Source: Ureibacillus galli (GTDB taxonomy: Bacteria; Bacillota; Bacilli; Bacillales_A; Planococcaceae). Taken from it: DNA of 36,666 nucleotides. The stretch spans positions 1-36,666 of the forward strand of contig NZ_JACSQA010000034.1 of NCBI RefSeq assembly GCF_014836845.1, written 5' to 3'. Under the pieces are notes generated by a model. The model saw only the letters and a list, made by a program, of their open reading frames with translations. It was not told where the DNA came from and made no database searches. Shown piece after piece: positions 7,510 to 16,324 of the stretch (the stretch's first letter is position 1; each line of letters opens with the position of its first letter). Made by a program: the position numbers and the translations under genes.

Positions 7510-7564
7510 AGAGATTAGTTTGTGAAAGTTTGAAAAGTGTGAAGCTTTCACAAACTTATTCTCT
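7510..7564 (+). promoter_or_regulatory. Long hairpin in the 5' leader of the SDR gene
   Basis: A perfect 12-bp stem (7517-7528 with 7545-7556) extended by a 5-bp lower stem (7510-7514 with 7560-7564), loop of 16 bases. It has no T-run, so it is not a normal terminator; it begins almost at the predicted transcript start. It may stabilise the mRNA 5' end or bind a protein. Confidence 0.55.
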
Positions 7565-7597
7565 AGCTTTAAATATTTACAAGAGGAGATGGTTATT

Positions 7598-8491
7598 ATG
7601 AAAAACCCACATCTAACCGATCCACGTAAAAAATTTTATACAGAAAAATTCCCAGATCAAGAGCAGAACACTCCAGCGTTACAGCGTAAAATGAGCCCAA
7701 AACCTGACTGCGGAGAAGAGTCATATAAAGGATACAATCGCCTGGAAGGACGCAATGCCTTGATTACCGGTGGCGATTCCGGAATTGGCCGTGCAGCCGC
7801 CATTGCCTATGCGCGTGAAGGTGCAAATGTGGCTATCCAATTCTTCCCTGGTGAAGAAGAAGATGCGAACGAAGTCAAAGAATTAATTGAAAAAGAAGGC
7901 AGAAAAGCATTGCTGTTACCGTATGATTTGCGGGAAGATGGCACAGCGACAGAGATTGTGACAAAAACGGTGGAAGCTTTTGGCGGATTGGATACGCTCG
8001 TATTGAATGCTGCACAACAAATCGCACAGCCAACCTTAAGTGATTTAACAATCAAACAAGTGCATGATACATTCAAAGTAAACATTATCAGTATGTTTGA
8101 GACCGTAAAAGCTGCTGAAGAGCATCTGGAACCAGGAAGTGCGATTATTACTACCACTTCGGTTCAATCTTTCAATCCATCCGCATCTTTAATGGATTAT
8201 GCTGCTACAAAAGGTGCCATCAGCAATTTTACGATAAACCTTTCCTCGTACTTTGCTTCTAAAGGGGTTCGTGTCAATGGGGTTGCGCCTGGACCAATTT
8301 GGACACCGTTACAATTGGATAACGGACAATTGGAAGGGAAAATTCCTGAGTTTGGCCAAAACACTCCTCTTGGCCGTGCGGGACAGCCGGTAGAGCTTGC
8401 GCCGGTATATGTTCTTCTAGCCTCTGATGAAGGGAGTTATATTACAGGTCAGATTTATGGGGTGACAGGTGGCGAACCAATCAGCTTGTAA
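7598..8491 (+). CDS. SDR oxidoreductase, general stress type (YdaD/YhxC-like)
   Basis: 297 residues from the ATG at 7598, 9 bases behind GAGGAG; the ATG at 7589 is too close to that site. The N-terminal extension of about 45 residues (PRKKFYTEKFP, then LQRKMSPKPDCGEESY) is typical of the YdaD/YhxC/YghA subgroup of short-chain dehydrogenases. The Rossmann motif TGGDSGIGRA is at about 57-66, the NAG-like motif is NAA, and the catalytic residues are Ser188, Tyr201 and Lys205 (YAATK). It is a soluble NAD(P)-dependent enzyme whose substrate is not known. The sigma-B promoter upstream supports a general-stress role. Confidence 0.9.
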   Translation: MKNPHLTDPRKKFYTEKFPDQEQNTPALQRKMSPKPDCGEESYKGYNRLEGRNALITGGDSGIGRAAAIAYAREGANVAIQFFPGEEEDANEVKELIEKEGRKALLLPYDLREDGTATEIVTKTVEAFGGLDTLVLNAAQQIAQPTLSDLTIKQVHDTFKVNIISMFETVKAAEEHLEPGSAIITTTSVQSFNPSASLMDYAATKGAISNFTINLSSYFASKGVRVNGVAPGPIWTPLQLDNGQLEGKIPEFGQNTPLGRAGQPVELAPVYVLLASDEGSYITGQIYGVTGGEPISL

Positions 8492-8581
8492 TCTTATATA
8501 TGAGTCAAATAAAAGCGCACCTCACTCGTAACAGATAATGGAAAAAACGATAATAAGCCTACTACAGTTAATTTTATTTAT

Positions 8582-8644
8582 ATCCCATTGTAGTGGGATC
8601 TCCAACAAGCGAGCGTTGTCTGTAATAAGAATTAGCGCTCGCTT
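8582..8644. terminator. Two hairpins behind the SDR gene
   Basis: ATCCCA-TTGTAG-TGGGAT (8582-8599) and AAGCGAGCG (8607-8615) with CGCTCGCTT (8636-8644) around a 20-base loop. The second stem is GC-rich, but the T-run is short. The second hairpin may be a distant member of the hairpin repeat family. Confidence 0.45.
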
Positions 8645-8731
8645 TCATTATTGAATTCGTTAGCTAATTCTATTGTGGGGCAATTCCTATAGATTGATAT
8701 ACAGTACCTGATAATTTCAGCAACATCTTTG

Positions 8732-8782
8732 AAAAAAATGCATTACCAAGTTAACTTCATAGAAGAAACTTAGTAATGCATT
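8732..8782 (-). terminator. Terminator of the OYE-MarR unit
   Basis: Stem 8737-8752 with 8767-8782 (one mismatch, 14-base loop). On the minus strand it is followed by seven U (complement of 8732-8738). Confidence 0.75.
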
Positions 8783-8790
8783 ACAGGATT

Positions 8791-9204
8791 TTATTCAGCA
8801 AATAATCTTATGTTTTTAATATCTTTTTCTGAGAGCGACTGATGTAAGATCCGATTAACCTCATTTAAAATGTCAACAATATGCTGTTGGCCACTTGGAG
8901 TTAGTACAACATAAACACTACGCTTATCCTCAACATAACATGCTCGTTCCACTGGATGAAGATCATGTTGTTCAAGTCTTGAAACCAAACGGGATAAAGC
9001 ACTTTGGCTAAGACCAATCATATTCTGAAGCTGCAGTAACCGGAGTTTCTTTTCGCTGTTTTCATTGAGAAACATCATTAAATAAAACTCATTCAAACAT
9101 AAATGGTATTTTTGTTGAAGAAAATAATCTAATGAGTGTGTAATTCGATTATGGAATTTGGAAAAATTTACCCAAGTATGGATTAATTGGTCAGGTTGAT
9201 TCAT
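8791..9204 (-). CDS. MarR-family transcriptional regulator
   Basis: 137 residues from ATG 9204, 8 bases behind AAAGG; an ATG two codons earlier sits too close to that site. The winged helix-turn-helix is clear: LRLLQLQNMIGLSQSALSRL then VSRLEQHDL, with the wing ERACYVEDKRSVYVVLTPSG. MarR proteins bind palindromes as dimers and usually repress, being released by small phenolic or reactive compounds. The gene lies 46 bases behind the Old Yellow Enzyme gene on the same strand, so it is probably co-transcribed and regulates this locus; palindromes at 10366-10380 and 10323-10336 are candidate operators. Confidence 0.85.
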   Translation of the reverse strand: MNQPDQLIHTWVNFSKFHNRITHSLDYFLQQKYHLCLNEFYLMMFLNENSEKKLRLLQLQNMIGLSQSALSRLVSRLEQHDLHPVERACYVEDKRSVYVVLTPSGQQHIVDILNEVNRILHQSLSEKDIKNIRLFAE

Positions 9205-9250
9205 AGCCATCGCCTTTCAAAAAGTACTGTCCCAATTATATCATTCCCTA

Positions 9251-10296
9251 TTATCGAATTCCTCTACTATATTGAGATGGGGGATTGACACTCCCTGTTA
9301 TTTCCTTAATCGCATGTATACTCCAATATGGATCATTTAACATTCCTCTAGCAACGGCAATTAAATCGGCATCATGATTTGATAAGGTTGCCTCTGCTAC
9401 TTGTGGATTATCTAACATGCCAACCGCTATGACTGGGATTCCTAGTTTCTCTTTGAAAGCTCGGGCAAATGGTACTTGATAACCAGGATAATTCCCAGGC
9501 TTTAACGTGCCAGGAACGCCTTCACCTCCAGAGGAGACGTGGAAAATATCTACACCCGCTTCCTTGAACTTCTCTGCAATACGAAGTGAATGTTCCAACC
9601 CATATCCTCCGTCGATATATTCAATAGCAGACATTCGCATAATTAGTGGCATATCCTCTGGCATGACCGATTTCACTGAGCGAATAACCTCTACACCGAA
9701 TTTTGATAAATCCTCACCATATTCATCTTTCCGATTATTAATACTAGGGGACATGAACTGATGAAGAAGATATCCATGTGCTCCATGAAGTTCGATTGTA
9801 TCAAAGCCCGCTTCAACTGCTCTTCTTGCAGCATTCCTAAACTGCTCAATTGTTTGTTCAATTTCCTGAATGGTTAAAGCACGTGGTTGTTTAAGTCCAC
9901 CATATTTTGTTTCCTCAGGTAAAGCGTCACCTTGTATAGCAGTGGTGCAACAGGTTGGATTGCATCTTCGGCCTTTCTACCAGCATGAGCTATTTGTATC
10001 CCAATTTTCGAACCATACTTATGAACCTCGGATACAATACGCTTATATGCAGGAATCTGAGCATCATCCCATAATCCTAAATCTTGATTCGTAATTCTTC
10101 CTTCAGGGGTTACACCCGTCATTTCCATAATAATTAATCCTGTACCGCCAATTGCTCTAGATACATAATGAACAAAATGCCAATCGTTCGGTATTCCATC
10201 TTCTTTATCTACAGAATATTGGCACATGGGTGCCATGACAATTCGATTTTTAAGTTGTAATCCTTTAAGTTTAAAAGGTGAATCAATTGTTTTCAT
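9251..10296 (-). pseudogene. namA: NADH:flavin oxidoreductase (YqjM/NamA-type OYE), frameshifted
   Basis: The start at 10296 has AGGAGGA well spaced. The first part reads a normal Old Yellow Enzyme N-terminus: LKNRIVMAPMCQYSVDKEDG, SRAIGGTGLII, ITNQDLGLWDD, GIQIAHAGRKAE. After QPVAP the frame is lost; shifting one base restores TAIQGDALPEETKYGGL and an unbroken remainder through ELHGAHGYLLHQFMSPSINN, DLIAVARGMLNDPYW to the stop at 9251. One missing base in a CCN proline codon (around 9943-9947) is enough. Repaired length about 348 residues, normal for NamA. Catalytic HGAH and the FMN-site Arg are present. Either a recent mutation or a sequencing error. The enzyme reduces activated C=C bonds with NADPH and FMN. 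Confidence 0.85.
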
Positions 10297-10322
10297 TATT
10301 AGTATTCCTCCTAAAAAAAATG

Positions 10323-10336
10323 TATGCACATGCATA
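10323..10336. promoter_or_regulatory. Second palindrome in the OYE leader
   Basis: TATGCA-CA-TGCATA, a perfect 6-2-6 palindrome just downstream of the -10 box, at the expected transcript start. It could be a second operator. Confidence 0.35.
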
Positions 10337-10341
10337 TAAAT

Positions 10342-10380
10342 AGTATAGATTAATTATTAAACAATACAATTGATAATTGT
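10342..10380 (-). promoter_or_regulatory. OYE promoter with overlapping MarR-type palindrome
   Basis: On the minus strand TTGTAT (10369-10364), 16 bases, TATACT (10347-10342) form a sigma-A promoter. The perfect palindrome ACAATT-GAT-AATTGT (10366-10380) overlaps its -35 box, as expected for a repressor site. MarR as the binder is inference. Confidence 0.6.
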
Positions 10381-10605
10381 TAATTTCTTTAATAATTTTT
10401 AAATACATTTTTCCTATTTATTTATTTATTTTGTTACATTTCACAAAAAATAATAAGAGACAAATATTGTTATTTCATTAAAGGGCATTATTTCAGAAGG
10501 TTTGCGTCAATTAAATTTAAAGTCTATTAAATCGAATAAGTAATGCGAAAGGGGGGGAATCGAAGGTGATATAATTAATTAAATTTACTTTGTTTAAGGA
10601 GACGA

Positions 10606-11604
10606 ATGATTTTGAACGGCAAAAGTATTAAATTTTACGAATTTGGCAGTCCTCAAGATGTGCTGAAGGTTGAATATAAAGCTATTGAACTACCAAAAAA
10701 TAATGAAGTTCTTGTACGTATGCTAGCTCGCCCGATAAATCCTTCTGACCTAATACCAATTAGGGGGTCATATGCCCACAGAATTTCTTTACCAAATATT
10801 CCGGGTTATGAAGGAGTAGGTATTATAGAAGAAGTCGGTCCTTTCGTTTCGAAAAATCTTATTGGTCAACGTGTATTACCTTTACGTGGGGAAGGAACGT
10901 GGCAAGAATTTGTTAAAACTTCAGTAGAATATGCAGTTTGCATACCTGATACGATTGATGATTTTACGGCAGCACAGATGTATATAAATCCAATTACTGC
11001 ATGGGTAGTTTGTTCGGAAGTATTAAAATTAAGACCGAATGATGTTTTATTGGTTAATGCGTGCGGATCAGCTATTGGACATATTTTTGCTCAGTTATCT
11101 AAAATTTTAGGTTTTCAATTGATTGCAGTGACGAGAAATAGTAACTATACAGAAGATTTACTTCATCTCGGTGCTACGTATGTAATAGACTCTTCTAAAT
11201 TTCCACTCCACGAAACAGTTAAGGAATTAACAAATGGAAAAGGTGCAGATGCTGCTATTGATTCAATAGGGGGTTCATCTGGAAATGACTTGGCCTTTTG
11301 TGTTCGCCCTAATGGAAACTTTTTAACTATTGGTCTTTTATCAGGGGTACAAGTAAACTGGGGCGATATTGTCAATAAAGCCAAATTGAATGCTAATATG
11401 TTTCATTTGCGGCATTGGAATAATAAAGTAACGACAGATAGATGGCAGGAAACATTTAATAATGTCATAAGGCTAGTAGCTGATAAAAAATTACGTTTGA
11501 AGATGGTAGATTCTCAATACGACTTATCAAACGTAAAAAAAGCAGTCGAAGTTGTTGAATCGTCTAACAGCGCTAAAGGAAAAGTATTTCTAACAAGTTA
11601 TTAA
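10606..11604 (+). CDS. MDR-family oxidoreductase (quinone/enoyl reductase-like)
   Basis: 332 residues of the medium-chain dehydrogenase/reductase fold: GroES-like domain (about 1-125, with ARPINPSDLIPIRGSY and GYEGVGIIEEVG) and a Rossmann domain starting at LLVNACGSAIGHIFAQLSK. INPITAW and the NxxGSxxGxxxxQL loop resemble the mitochondrial-type enoyl reductase (ETR/MECR) branch of zinc-free MDRs. No zinc-ligand cysteines are seen. It should use NADPH to reduce an enone or enoyl substrate. Start ATG 10606 is 4 bases behind AAGGAG; TTG 10612 is better spaced and possible. It is divergent from the OYE gene with a 309-base gap, so both may answer to the MarR protein. Confidence 0.8.
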   Translation: MILNGKSIKFYEFGSPQDVLKVEYKAIELPKNNEVLVRMLARPINPSDLIPIRGSYAHRISLPNIPGYEGVGIIEEVGPFVSKNLIGQRVLPLRGEGTWQEFVKTSVEYAVCIPDTIDDFTAAQMYINPITAWVVCSEVLKLRPNDVLLVNACGSAIGHIFAQLSKILGFQLIAVTRNSNYTEDLLHLGATYVIDSSKFPLHETVKELTNGKGADAAIDSIGGSSGNDLAFCVRPNGNFLTIGLLSGVQVNWGDIVNKAKLNANMFHLRHWNNKVTTDRWQETFNNVIRLVADKKLRLKMVDSQYDLSNVKKAVEVVESSNSAKGKVFLTSY

Positions 11605-11627
11605 GTTAATCCTTTTTCAAGTAGAGG

Positions 11628-11655
11628 GTACTAATTTTTTAAGTACTAATTTTTT
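11628..11655. repeat. Tandem 13-base direct repeat
   Basis: GTACTAATTTTTT occurs twice (11628-11640 and 11643-11655), two bases apart. Probably slippage; no function evident. Confidence 0.6.
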
Positions 11656-11741
11656 CAGCGCCAGTTTGTTGAATAATACAGTTTAATGAAATACGCTTTG
11701 TCTTTAGTTTTGAAACCTTTCCCATAATTTACCGTTAACTA

Positions 11742-12092
11742 TTGTTAAACAATAATAAAATAAAGAAAGAGGGATTAGATATCATTGGTTTCCTTAACAT
11801 TGGCAGTCTCTTACTTGGACTAATCGCTTGGATACTTCCTATAATTAATCTCATGCGAAATGAAAAACCGGAAAACAAGAATTGGGTCGTCCTTTCCGTT
11901 ATCAGCCTCAGTGCCTGTGCTATTTCACTTAGTTTTCAAATTTTCTATAATTATCATTTAGTAAAAATTGAGGATTGGTCAGCACTAATGGACACAACAC
12001 GTGCAGTAGTGATAGCCACAGTAGTTCTCCTTGTTTTTACATTGATATTAAATGGACTTACTTTAATTGTATATCGACAGAACAAAAAGTAG
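11742..12092 (+). CDS. Three-helix membrane protein, start codon unclear
   Basis: The product has three membrane helices: IIGFLNIGSLLLGLIAWILP, WVVLSVISLSACAISLSFQI and AVVIATVVLLVFTLILNGLT, with a short charged loop (NEKPENKN) and the loop HLVKIEDWSALMDTT. I know closely similar small Bacillales membrane proteins but no function. The frame has no ATG or GTG before the first helix. TTG 11742 has no ribosome binding site, while a good site (AAAGAAAGAGGG, ending 11773) is followed by ATC 11781 and ATT 11784. So either a rare ATT/ATC start is used, or the start codon has been lost. The coordinates given use the TTG. Confidence 0.5.
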   Translation: MLNNNKIKKEGLDIIGFLNIGSLLLGLIAWILPIINLMRNEKPENKNWVVLSVISLSACAISLSFQIFYNYHLVKIEDWSALMDTTRAVVIATVVLLVFTLILNGLTLIVYRQNKK

Positions 12093-12319
12093 GTTACTAC
12101 AGTTTTCTAGGCTTTTTATGGATTTAGGTATTTTTATCAAACCTTACATCATAAAGACAATCTTTGAAATCATGGATGATTAGTTCAAAAAGTATAATTG
12201 GTGTTAGCCTTAGTTATAGATGGCTACTCAGATATTCACTGATAGTCATAAAGAAAAAGAGAATTTTATTCAATATATAAATGGTAAAATCAAATTTTTT
12301 GTAAAAAGGAATGCATATT

Positions 12320-13708
12320 ATGCCAATTAATTCATTTGAAAACTATCCGATGAGCTGGAAGCCTTCGATAGATAAAACTGAAAAGCCTATATATCAAGCA
12401 CTTGCAAGGCAATTGGAGAATGACATACTTAACGGAGTTTTGTTACCAGGAACAAAACTTCCACCACAAAGAGAATTGGCTGATTATTTGGATTTAAATC
12501 TGAGTACCATTTCAAAAGCTTTTAAAGTATGTGAATTAAAGGGCTTGTTAAGCGCTTCAGTTGGAAGTGGGACGTTTGTATCGTATGATGCGTTATCGAA
12601 TGCCTATTTACTTGAAGATACAAAGCCGCAACATTTAATTGAAATGGGAGCAACACTCCCAGATAACGCTTCCTACGAGCCATTGTTAATCCAACTTAAA
12701 AGTATGCTGCAAGAGACAGATTACGAAAAATGGTTTGGATATGGTCGGACAGGCGAAAGTGTTTGGCAAAAGAATGCAGCTATAAAGTTACTCCGAAGAG
12801 GTGGATTTGAAACAACCGTTGAACACATTTTATTTGCAAATGGAGCTCAAAATGCGATTGCTGCTACACTAGCAAGTCTTTGTAAGCCCGGTGAACGCAT
12901 TGGTGTTGACCAGCATACCTATCCCGGCTTAAAAACTGTTGCAGCAATGCTTAATGTACAAATCGTACCGATAAAGTCAGAGAACGATGAAATGAGCCCA
13001 ACTTCTTTTGAATATGCATGTAAAAATGAAAATATTAAAGGCATATACTTGATGCCAGATTATCATAATCCGACAGCTTCCTTAATGTCGGTCGAGAATC
13101 GGAGGAAGATTGCTAGCATTGCCAAAAAGTATAATCAGTTCATTATTGAGGATGGATCTTATCATCTTCTTAATAAAAATCCACTGCCAGCAGTTGCGTC
13201 ATTCGCACCAGAACAGGTTATCTATATTGCAGGTTTATCTAAAGCATTAGCACCAGGATTACGACTAGCCTATGTAGCTGTCCCTAGTCAATATAAAGAG
13301 CCAATTTCAAAAGCACTTTATAATTTAAATATAACTGTTTCCCCGTTATTAGCGGAATTGACAGCACGTTTGATTGTATCCAACCAATTTGAAGTGTTAA
13401 TTGAGGGTCATCGAAAACAGACCATTCATAGAAACCAAATCGTAGATCGATATTTGAGTGACTATAAGTGTTTAGGTGTTGAAACGGGTATTTTTCGTTG
13501 GTTGCTATTACCAGGTAACATTACTGGTAGAGAATTTGAAACGTTAGCTGAGCAGGAGGGTGTACAAGTATATGCGGCAGAACGTTTTGTAGTTGGAAAT
13601 AGTTGTCCCGAACGGGCAGTGAGAATCTCTGTTTGCGCACCTAATACAACTCAAGAGCTTGAACAAGGATTGATTATCCTTAAACGTTTATTAAAGGGTC
13701 TTACTTAA
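12320..13708 (+). CDS. MocR/GabR-type regulator (GntR HTH + aminotransferase)
   Basis: 462 residues from ATG 12320, which is 9 bases behind AAAAGGA; an ATG three codons earlier abuts the site. The N-terminal GntR winged helix (PIYQALARQLENDILNGVLL, PGTKLPPQRELADYLDLN, ending GSGTFVSYD) is fused to a fold-type I aminotransferase domain with MPDYHNPTASLMS, the pyridine-binding Asp in EDGSYHLL (Asp278) and the PLP Schiff-base Lys308 in AGLSKALAPGLRLAYV. Such proteins are PLP-sensing transcription factors. The MFS gene 112 bases downstream on the same strand is the likely target, probably together with its own promoter. Confidence 0.9.
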   Translation: MPINSFENYPMSWKPSIDKTEKPIYQALARQLENDILNGVLLPGTKLPPQRELADYLDLNLSTISKAFKVCELKGLLSASVGSGTFVSYDALSNAYLLEDTKPQHLIEMGATLPDNASYEPLLIQLKSMLQETDYEKWFGYGRTGESVWQKNAAIKLLRRGGFETTVEHILFANGAQNAIAATLASLCKPGERIGVDQHTYPGLKTVAAMLNVQIVPIKSENDEMSPTSFEYACKNENIKGIYLMPDYHNPTASLMSVENRRKIASIAKKYNQFIIEDGSYHLLNKNPLPAVASFAPEQVIYIAGLSKALAPGLRLAYVAVPSQYKEPISKALYNLNITVSPLLAELTARLIVSNQFEVLIEGHRKQTIHRNQIVDRYLSDYKCLGVETGIFRWLLLPGNITGREFETLAEQEGVQVYAAERFVVGNSCPERAVRISVCAPNTTQELEQGLIILKRLLKGLT

Positions 13709-13717
13709 TATTGTTTG

Positions 13718-13748
13718 CCATACAATTGTAATATTGTATGGTTTTTTT
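13718..13748 (+). terminator. Terminator behind the MocR gene
   Basis: CCATACAAT (13718-13726) pairs with ATTGTATGG (13733-13741), 6-base loop, then seven T. As a perfect palindrome in front of the MFS gene it could also be read by a DNA-binding protein. Confidence 0.8.
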
Positions 13749-13820
13749 GTGCGTGTTATGATAATTCAAATCTTGTTGAAAGCCTAATAGAATGGGGTTT
13801 TTAGAAAGGCAGGTAGGAAT

Positions 13821-15116
13821 ATGGTACAAAAAGATTGGGTAGAATCGTTGGAAGTACAAACCGCTACGCAGAAAAGCTACATTATTTCTCAAGAAAAACA
13901 AAAAGCGTTATATAAGCGTACATTAATCGTGGTAAGTGTTTCACAAGTTTTTGGTGGTGCAGGATTAGCTGCTGGAGTGACTGTAGGGGGACTTCTTGCA
14001 CAGCAAATGCTTGGTACAGAAGCCTTTGCCGGACTTCCTTCAGCGTTATTTACTTTAGGGTCAGCAGGAGCAGCTTTACTCGTTGGGAGACTTTCCCAAG
14101 CGTCTGGACGTCGTATAGGTCTGGCAACAGGCTTTATGATTGGTGGACTTGGAGCGATAGGGGTTATTATTGCAGCAATTATCAATAGCGTTTTGTTATT
14201 ATTCCTATCTTTACTTGTTTATGGTTCAGGAACTGCAACTAATTTACAAGCTCGGTATGCAGGGACGGATTTAGCAAATAGTAATCAGAGAGCGACTGCA
14301 ATTAGTCTTACGATGGTTTTTACAACATTTGGTGCAGTTGCTGGTCCGAATTTAGTAAATGTAATGGGCGATATTGCTCTTTCTATTAACGTTCCAGCAC
14401 TTGCTGGACCATTCATTTTAGCGGCAGTAGCGTATATCTTAGCAGGTATTGTTCTTTTCGTTATGCTTCGGCCAGATCCGTTACTAATAGCAAGAACAAT
14501 AGAAGAATCAAACAAAGAACATAATGAGAAAATACATTCAGCTCATACTGAGCAAGTAGAAAATAAAAGAGGCATCATTGTAGGTGCGACAATTATGGTT
14601 CTTACTCAAGTTGTAATGGTAGCAATTATGACAATGACACCAGTTCATATGCGACATCATGGACATAGCGTCGGTGAAGTAGGTCTTGTTATTGGTTTTC
14701 ATATAGGTGCCATGTATCTCCCTTCACTAGTTACCGGTGTCCTTGTTGACAAATTGGGCCGTACTGCGATGGCGATTGCTTCTGGAATTACGTTGCTTCT
14801 GGCGGGTTTAACAGCAGCATTTGCTCCAGGAGATTCCATAGTTTTCCTAGTGATTGCACTTTCTTTGCTCGGATTAGGATGGAATTTTGGTTTGATAAGT
14901 GGGACTGCACTTATTGTTGATTCAACTACAACTTCTACAAGAGCAAAAACACAAGGTGCGTTGGATGTTTTCGTTGCGTTGTCAGGAGCTGCTGGTGGAG
15001 CCTTGTCAGGAGTGGTTATGGCAGGTTCAAGTTATCTAACTTTATCATTTATTGGCGGGATTCTCTCCTTATTATTAATTCCGATTATGATATGGTCTCG
15101 TAGAGGTCAACATTAG
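13821..15116 (+). CDS. MFS transporter (drug/metabolite efflux-like)
   Basis: 431 residues with about 12 membrane helices split by a hydrophilic loop near 215-245 (RTIEESNKEHNEKIHSAHTE). The MFS motif A appears as GRLSQASGRRIGLATG in the first half and GVLVDKLGRTAMAIASG in the second. The first 32 residues are a cytoplasmic lead. Substrate unknown. It sits behind a MocR-type regulator, a pairing often seen with transporters whose expression follows vitamin B6 or amino-acid signals, so it is probably the regulated gene. ATG 13821 follows AGGTAGGA. A short terminator-like palindrome separates it from the regulator gene. Confidence 0.85.
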   Translation: MVQKDWVESLEVQTATQKSYIISQEKQKALYKRTLIVVSVSQVFGGAGLAAGVTVGGLLAQQMLGTEAFAGLPSALFTLGSAGAALLVGRLSQASGRRIGLATGFMIGGLGAIGVIIAAIINSVLLLFLSLLVYGSGTATNLQARYAGTDLANSNQRATAISLTMVFTTFGAVAGPNLVNVMGDIALSINVPALAGPFILAAVAYILAGIVLFVMLRPDPLLIARTIEESNKEHNEKIHSAHTEQVENKRGIIVGATIMVLTQVVMVAIMTMTPVHMRHHGHSVGEVGLVIGFHIGAMYLPSLVTGVLVDKLGRTAMAIASGITLLLAGLTAAFAPGDSIVFLVIALSLLGLGWNFGLISGTALIVDSTTTSTRAKTQGALDVFVALSGAAGGALSGVVMAGSSYLTLSFIGGILSLLLIPIMIWSRRGQH

Positions 15117-15251
15117 AAAGAATGTTTATAAAAGCCCTGTTTTATGGGAATATCCTGTTTTGTATTGGATCAAGGAGATAAAGTTGTTGAAAAGTGATTC
15201 GACCCCTAAACGTAGGTAGAATTCCGAATCGTAAGTACTAAGTTTATTTAA

Positions 15252-15275
15252 AAAACAGGCACATTTCTTGAATAG
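15252..15275 (+). repeat. Hairpin repeat family, copy G (left fragment)
   Basis: AAAACAGGCACATTTCTTGA followed by ATAG, matching the left half of copy F, but without the pairing arm. Confidence 0.5.
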
Positions 15276-15340
15276 TATAAAAAGGACTAATATTACAAGA
15301 ATGGAACGTTATCTAAAACATATATTTACCTTGCTTTTTA

Positions 15341-15410
15341 ACAATCCGGCACTATCCTTTAAATTAGGAAAGTGCTTTTTTCGATTTAAGGTGCTGGCTG
15401 CTGAGGAGAG
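15341..15410 (+). repeat. Hairpin repeat family, copy H
   Basis: ACAATCCGGCACTATCCT, a 7-base loop, AGGAAAGTGC and six T: a 10-bp stem with one mismatch (15349-15358 with 15366-15375). The right half GATTTAAGGTGCTGGCTGCT is related to the right halves of A, C and F. About 230 bases behind the MFS gene, so a possible late terminator. Confidence 0.65.
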
Positions 15411-15507
15411 GAATAGAATTTCACTTCGCAGAATATCCTCCCAATATCTATACTTTTATTTCACATATAATTGAATAAAATTTCGATAGAAAAACAATAC
15501 ATACTGG

Positions 15508-15541
15508 AGAATGACGCTTTTCATAGGAAAAGCGTCATTCT
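15508..15541. terminator. Hairpin between the MFS and CPBP genes
   Basis: Perfect 14-bp stem AGAATGACGCTTTT (15508-15521) with 15528-15541, 6-base loop, weak T-run. The 539-base gap from 15117 to 15655 holds this hairpin and repeat copies G and H and no gene that I can support. Confidence 0.6.
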
Positions 15542-15655
15542 TCATGATAGGGCTATATTTTTGAATAACGCTAAGTCATTAAATTGGATATTTATGTTAA
15601 AATAAAGGTTGTAAAGGATTGCATTAAAAGTAACTAGGAGTATTCTTGAAAAAGA

Positions 15656-16324
15656 ATGGGGGAGTTACAAATAGATTTAAAAATAAATAAATCTTATATT
15701 TGGATTTACTTCATCATATTTTATGTCCTGTGGAGTGTAAGAGAACTATGGATAGTTCAATATTTAGATTTGATGGATTCTGTTCCAAGAGCAATAACAT
15801 CTGCCATCATAAAAATCGTTATCTGGATCATTCCAGTTATATTAATGGCTAAAATTATAGAAAAAAGTAACCCAACTTCCTATTTAGGATTACGTTCAAA
15901 TTTTAAAAAAAGTTTCAAATGGATTTGCTGGGTATTCTTAGTCTTCATATTCTATGCCATTTTAAATATTACTGTTTTAGATAATAATATCGATTTTCAT
16001 ATAGGGTTTGACGAATGGCTGAATGTTTTTCTATTAGTTGGAATCACTGAGGAAATTGTTTTTAGAGGGTTTATATTAAAAAAACTTATGGATTCTTTTA
16101 GATTTTGGATAGCTAATACAATTACATCATTCCTTTTTGTATCGATTCATTTTCCTATTTGGATTCATAAAGGTTTATTTTTATTTCCGGATATTCTAAT
16201 TACCTCCATTAACATCTTTGTGTTAAGTGCTATATTTGGATATATCTATAAGAAAACTAGTTCCATTTGGTCAGTAATTATTATTCATTCTTTCTATAAT
16301 TTGTTAGTGTTGATCTTCTACTGA
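15656..16324 (+). CDS. CPBP-family intramembrane protease (CAAX/Abi type)
   Basis: 222 residues, about seven membrane helices. The conserved CPBP motifs are present: EEIVFRGFIL near residue 132 (two catalytic Glu and Arg), the second motif with His in FVSIHFPIW, and the late His in IIIHSFYNLLVL. The family comprises glutamic-type intramembrane endopeptidases; in Firmicutes some give bacteriocin immunity or act on membrane peptides. No bacteriocin gene is visible nearby. The ATG at 15656 has only a distant AGGAG (about 15 bases away), so translation may be weak or the start different. Confidence 0.8.
   Translation: MGELQIDLKINKSYIWIYFIIFYVLWSVRELWIVQYLDLMDSVPRAITSAIIKIVIWIIPVILMAKIIEKSNPTSYLGLRSNFKKSFKWICWVFLVFIFYAILNITVLDNNIDFHIGFDEWLNVFLLVGITEEIVFRGFILKKLMDSFRFWIANTITSFLFVSIHFPIWIHKGLFLFPDILITSINIFVLSAIFGYIYKKTSSIWSVIIIHSFYNLLVLIFY

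Noticed and set aside
13718-13741. Palindrome CCATACAAT/ATTGTATGG as the MocR operator
   Set aside because: A seven-T run follows at once and it sits behind a stop codon, so terminator is the simpler reading; MocR sites are usually direct repeats.
13889-14515. Antisense frames opposite the MFS gene
   Set aside because: Products rich in Pro, Ala and Ser with no family pattern; shadows of the transporter gene.
15268-15474. Open frame of 68 codons on the + strand
   Set aside because: It starts in repeat fragment G and runs through the hairpin and T-run of repeat copy H; no ribosome binding site.
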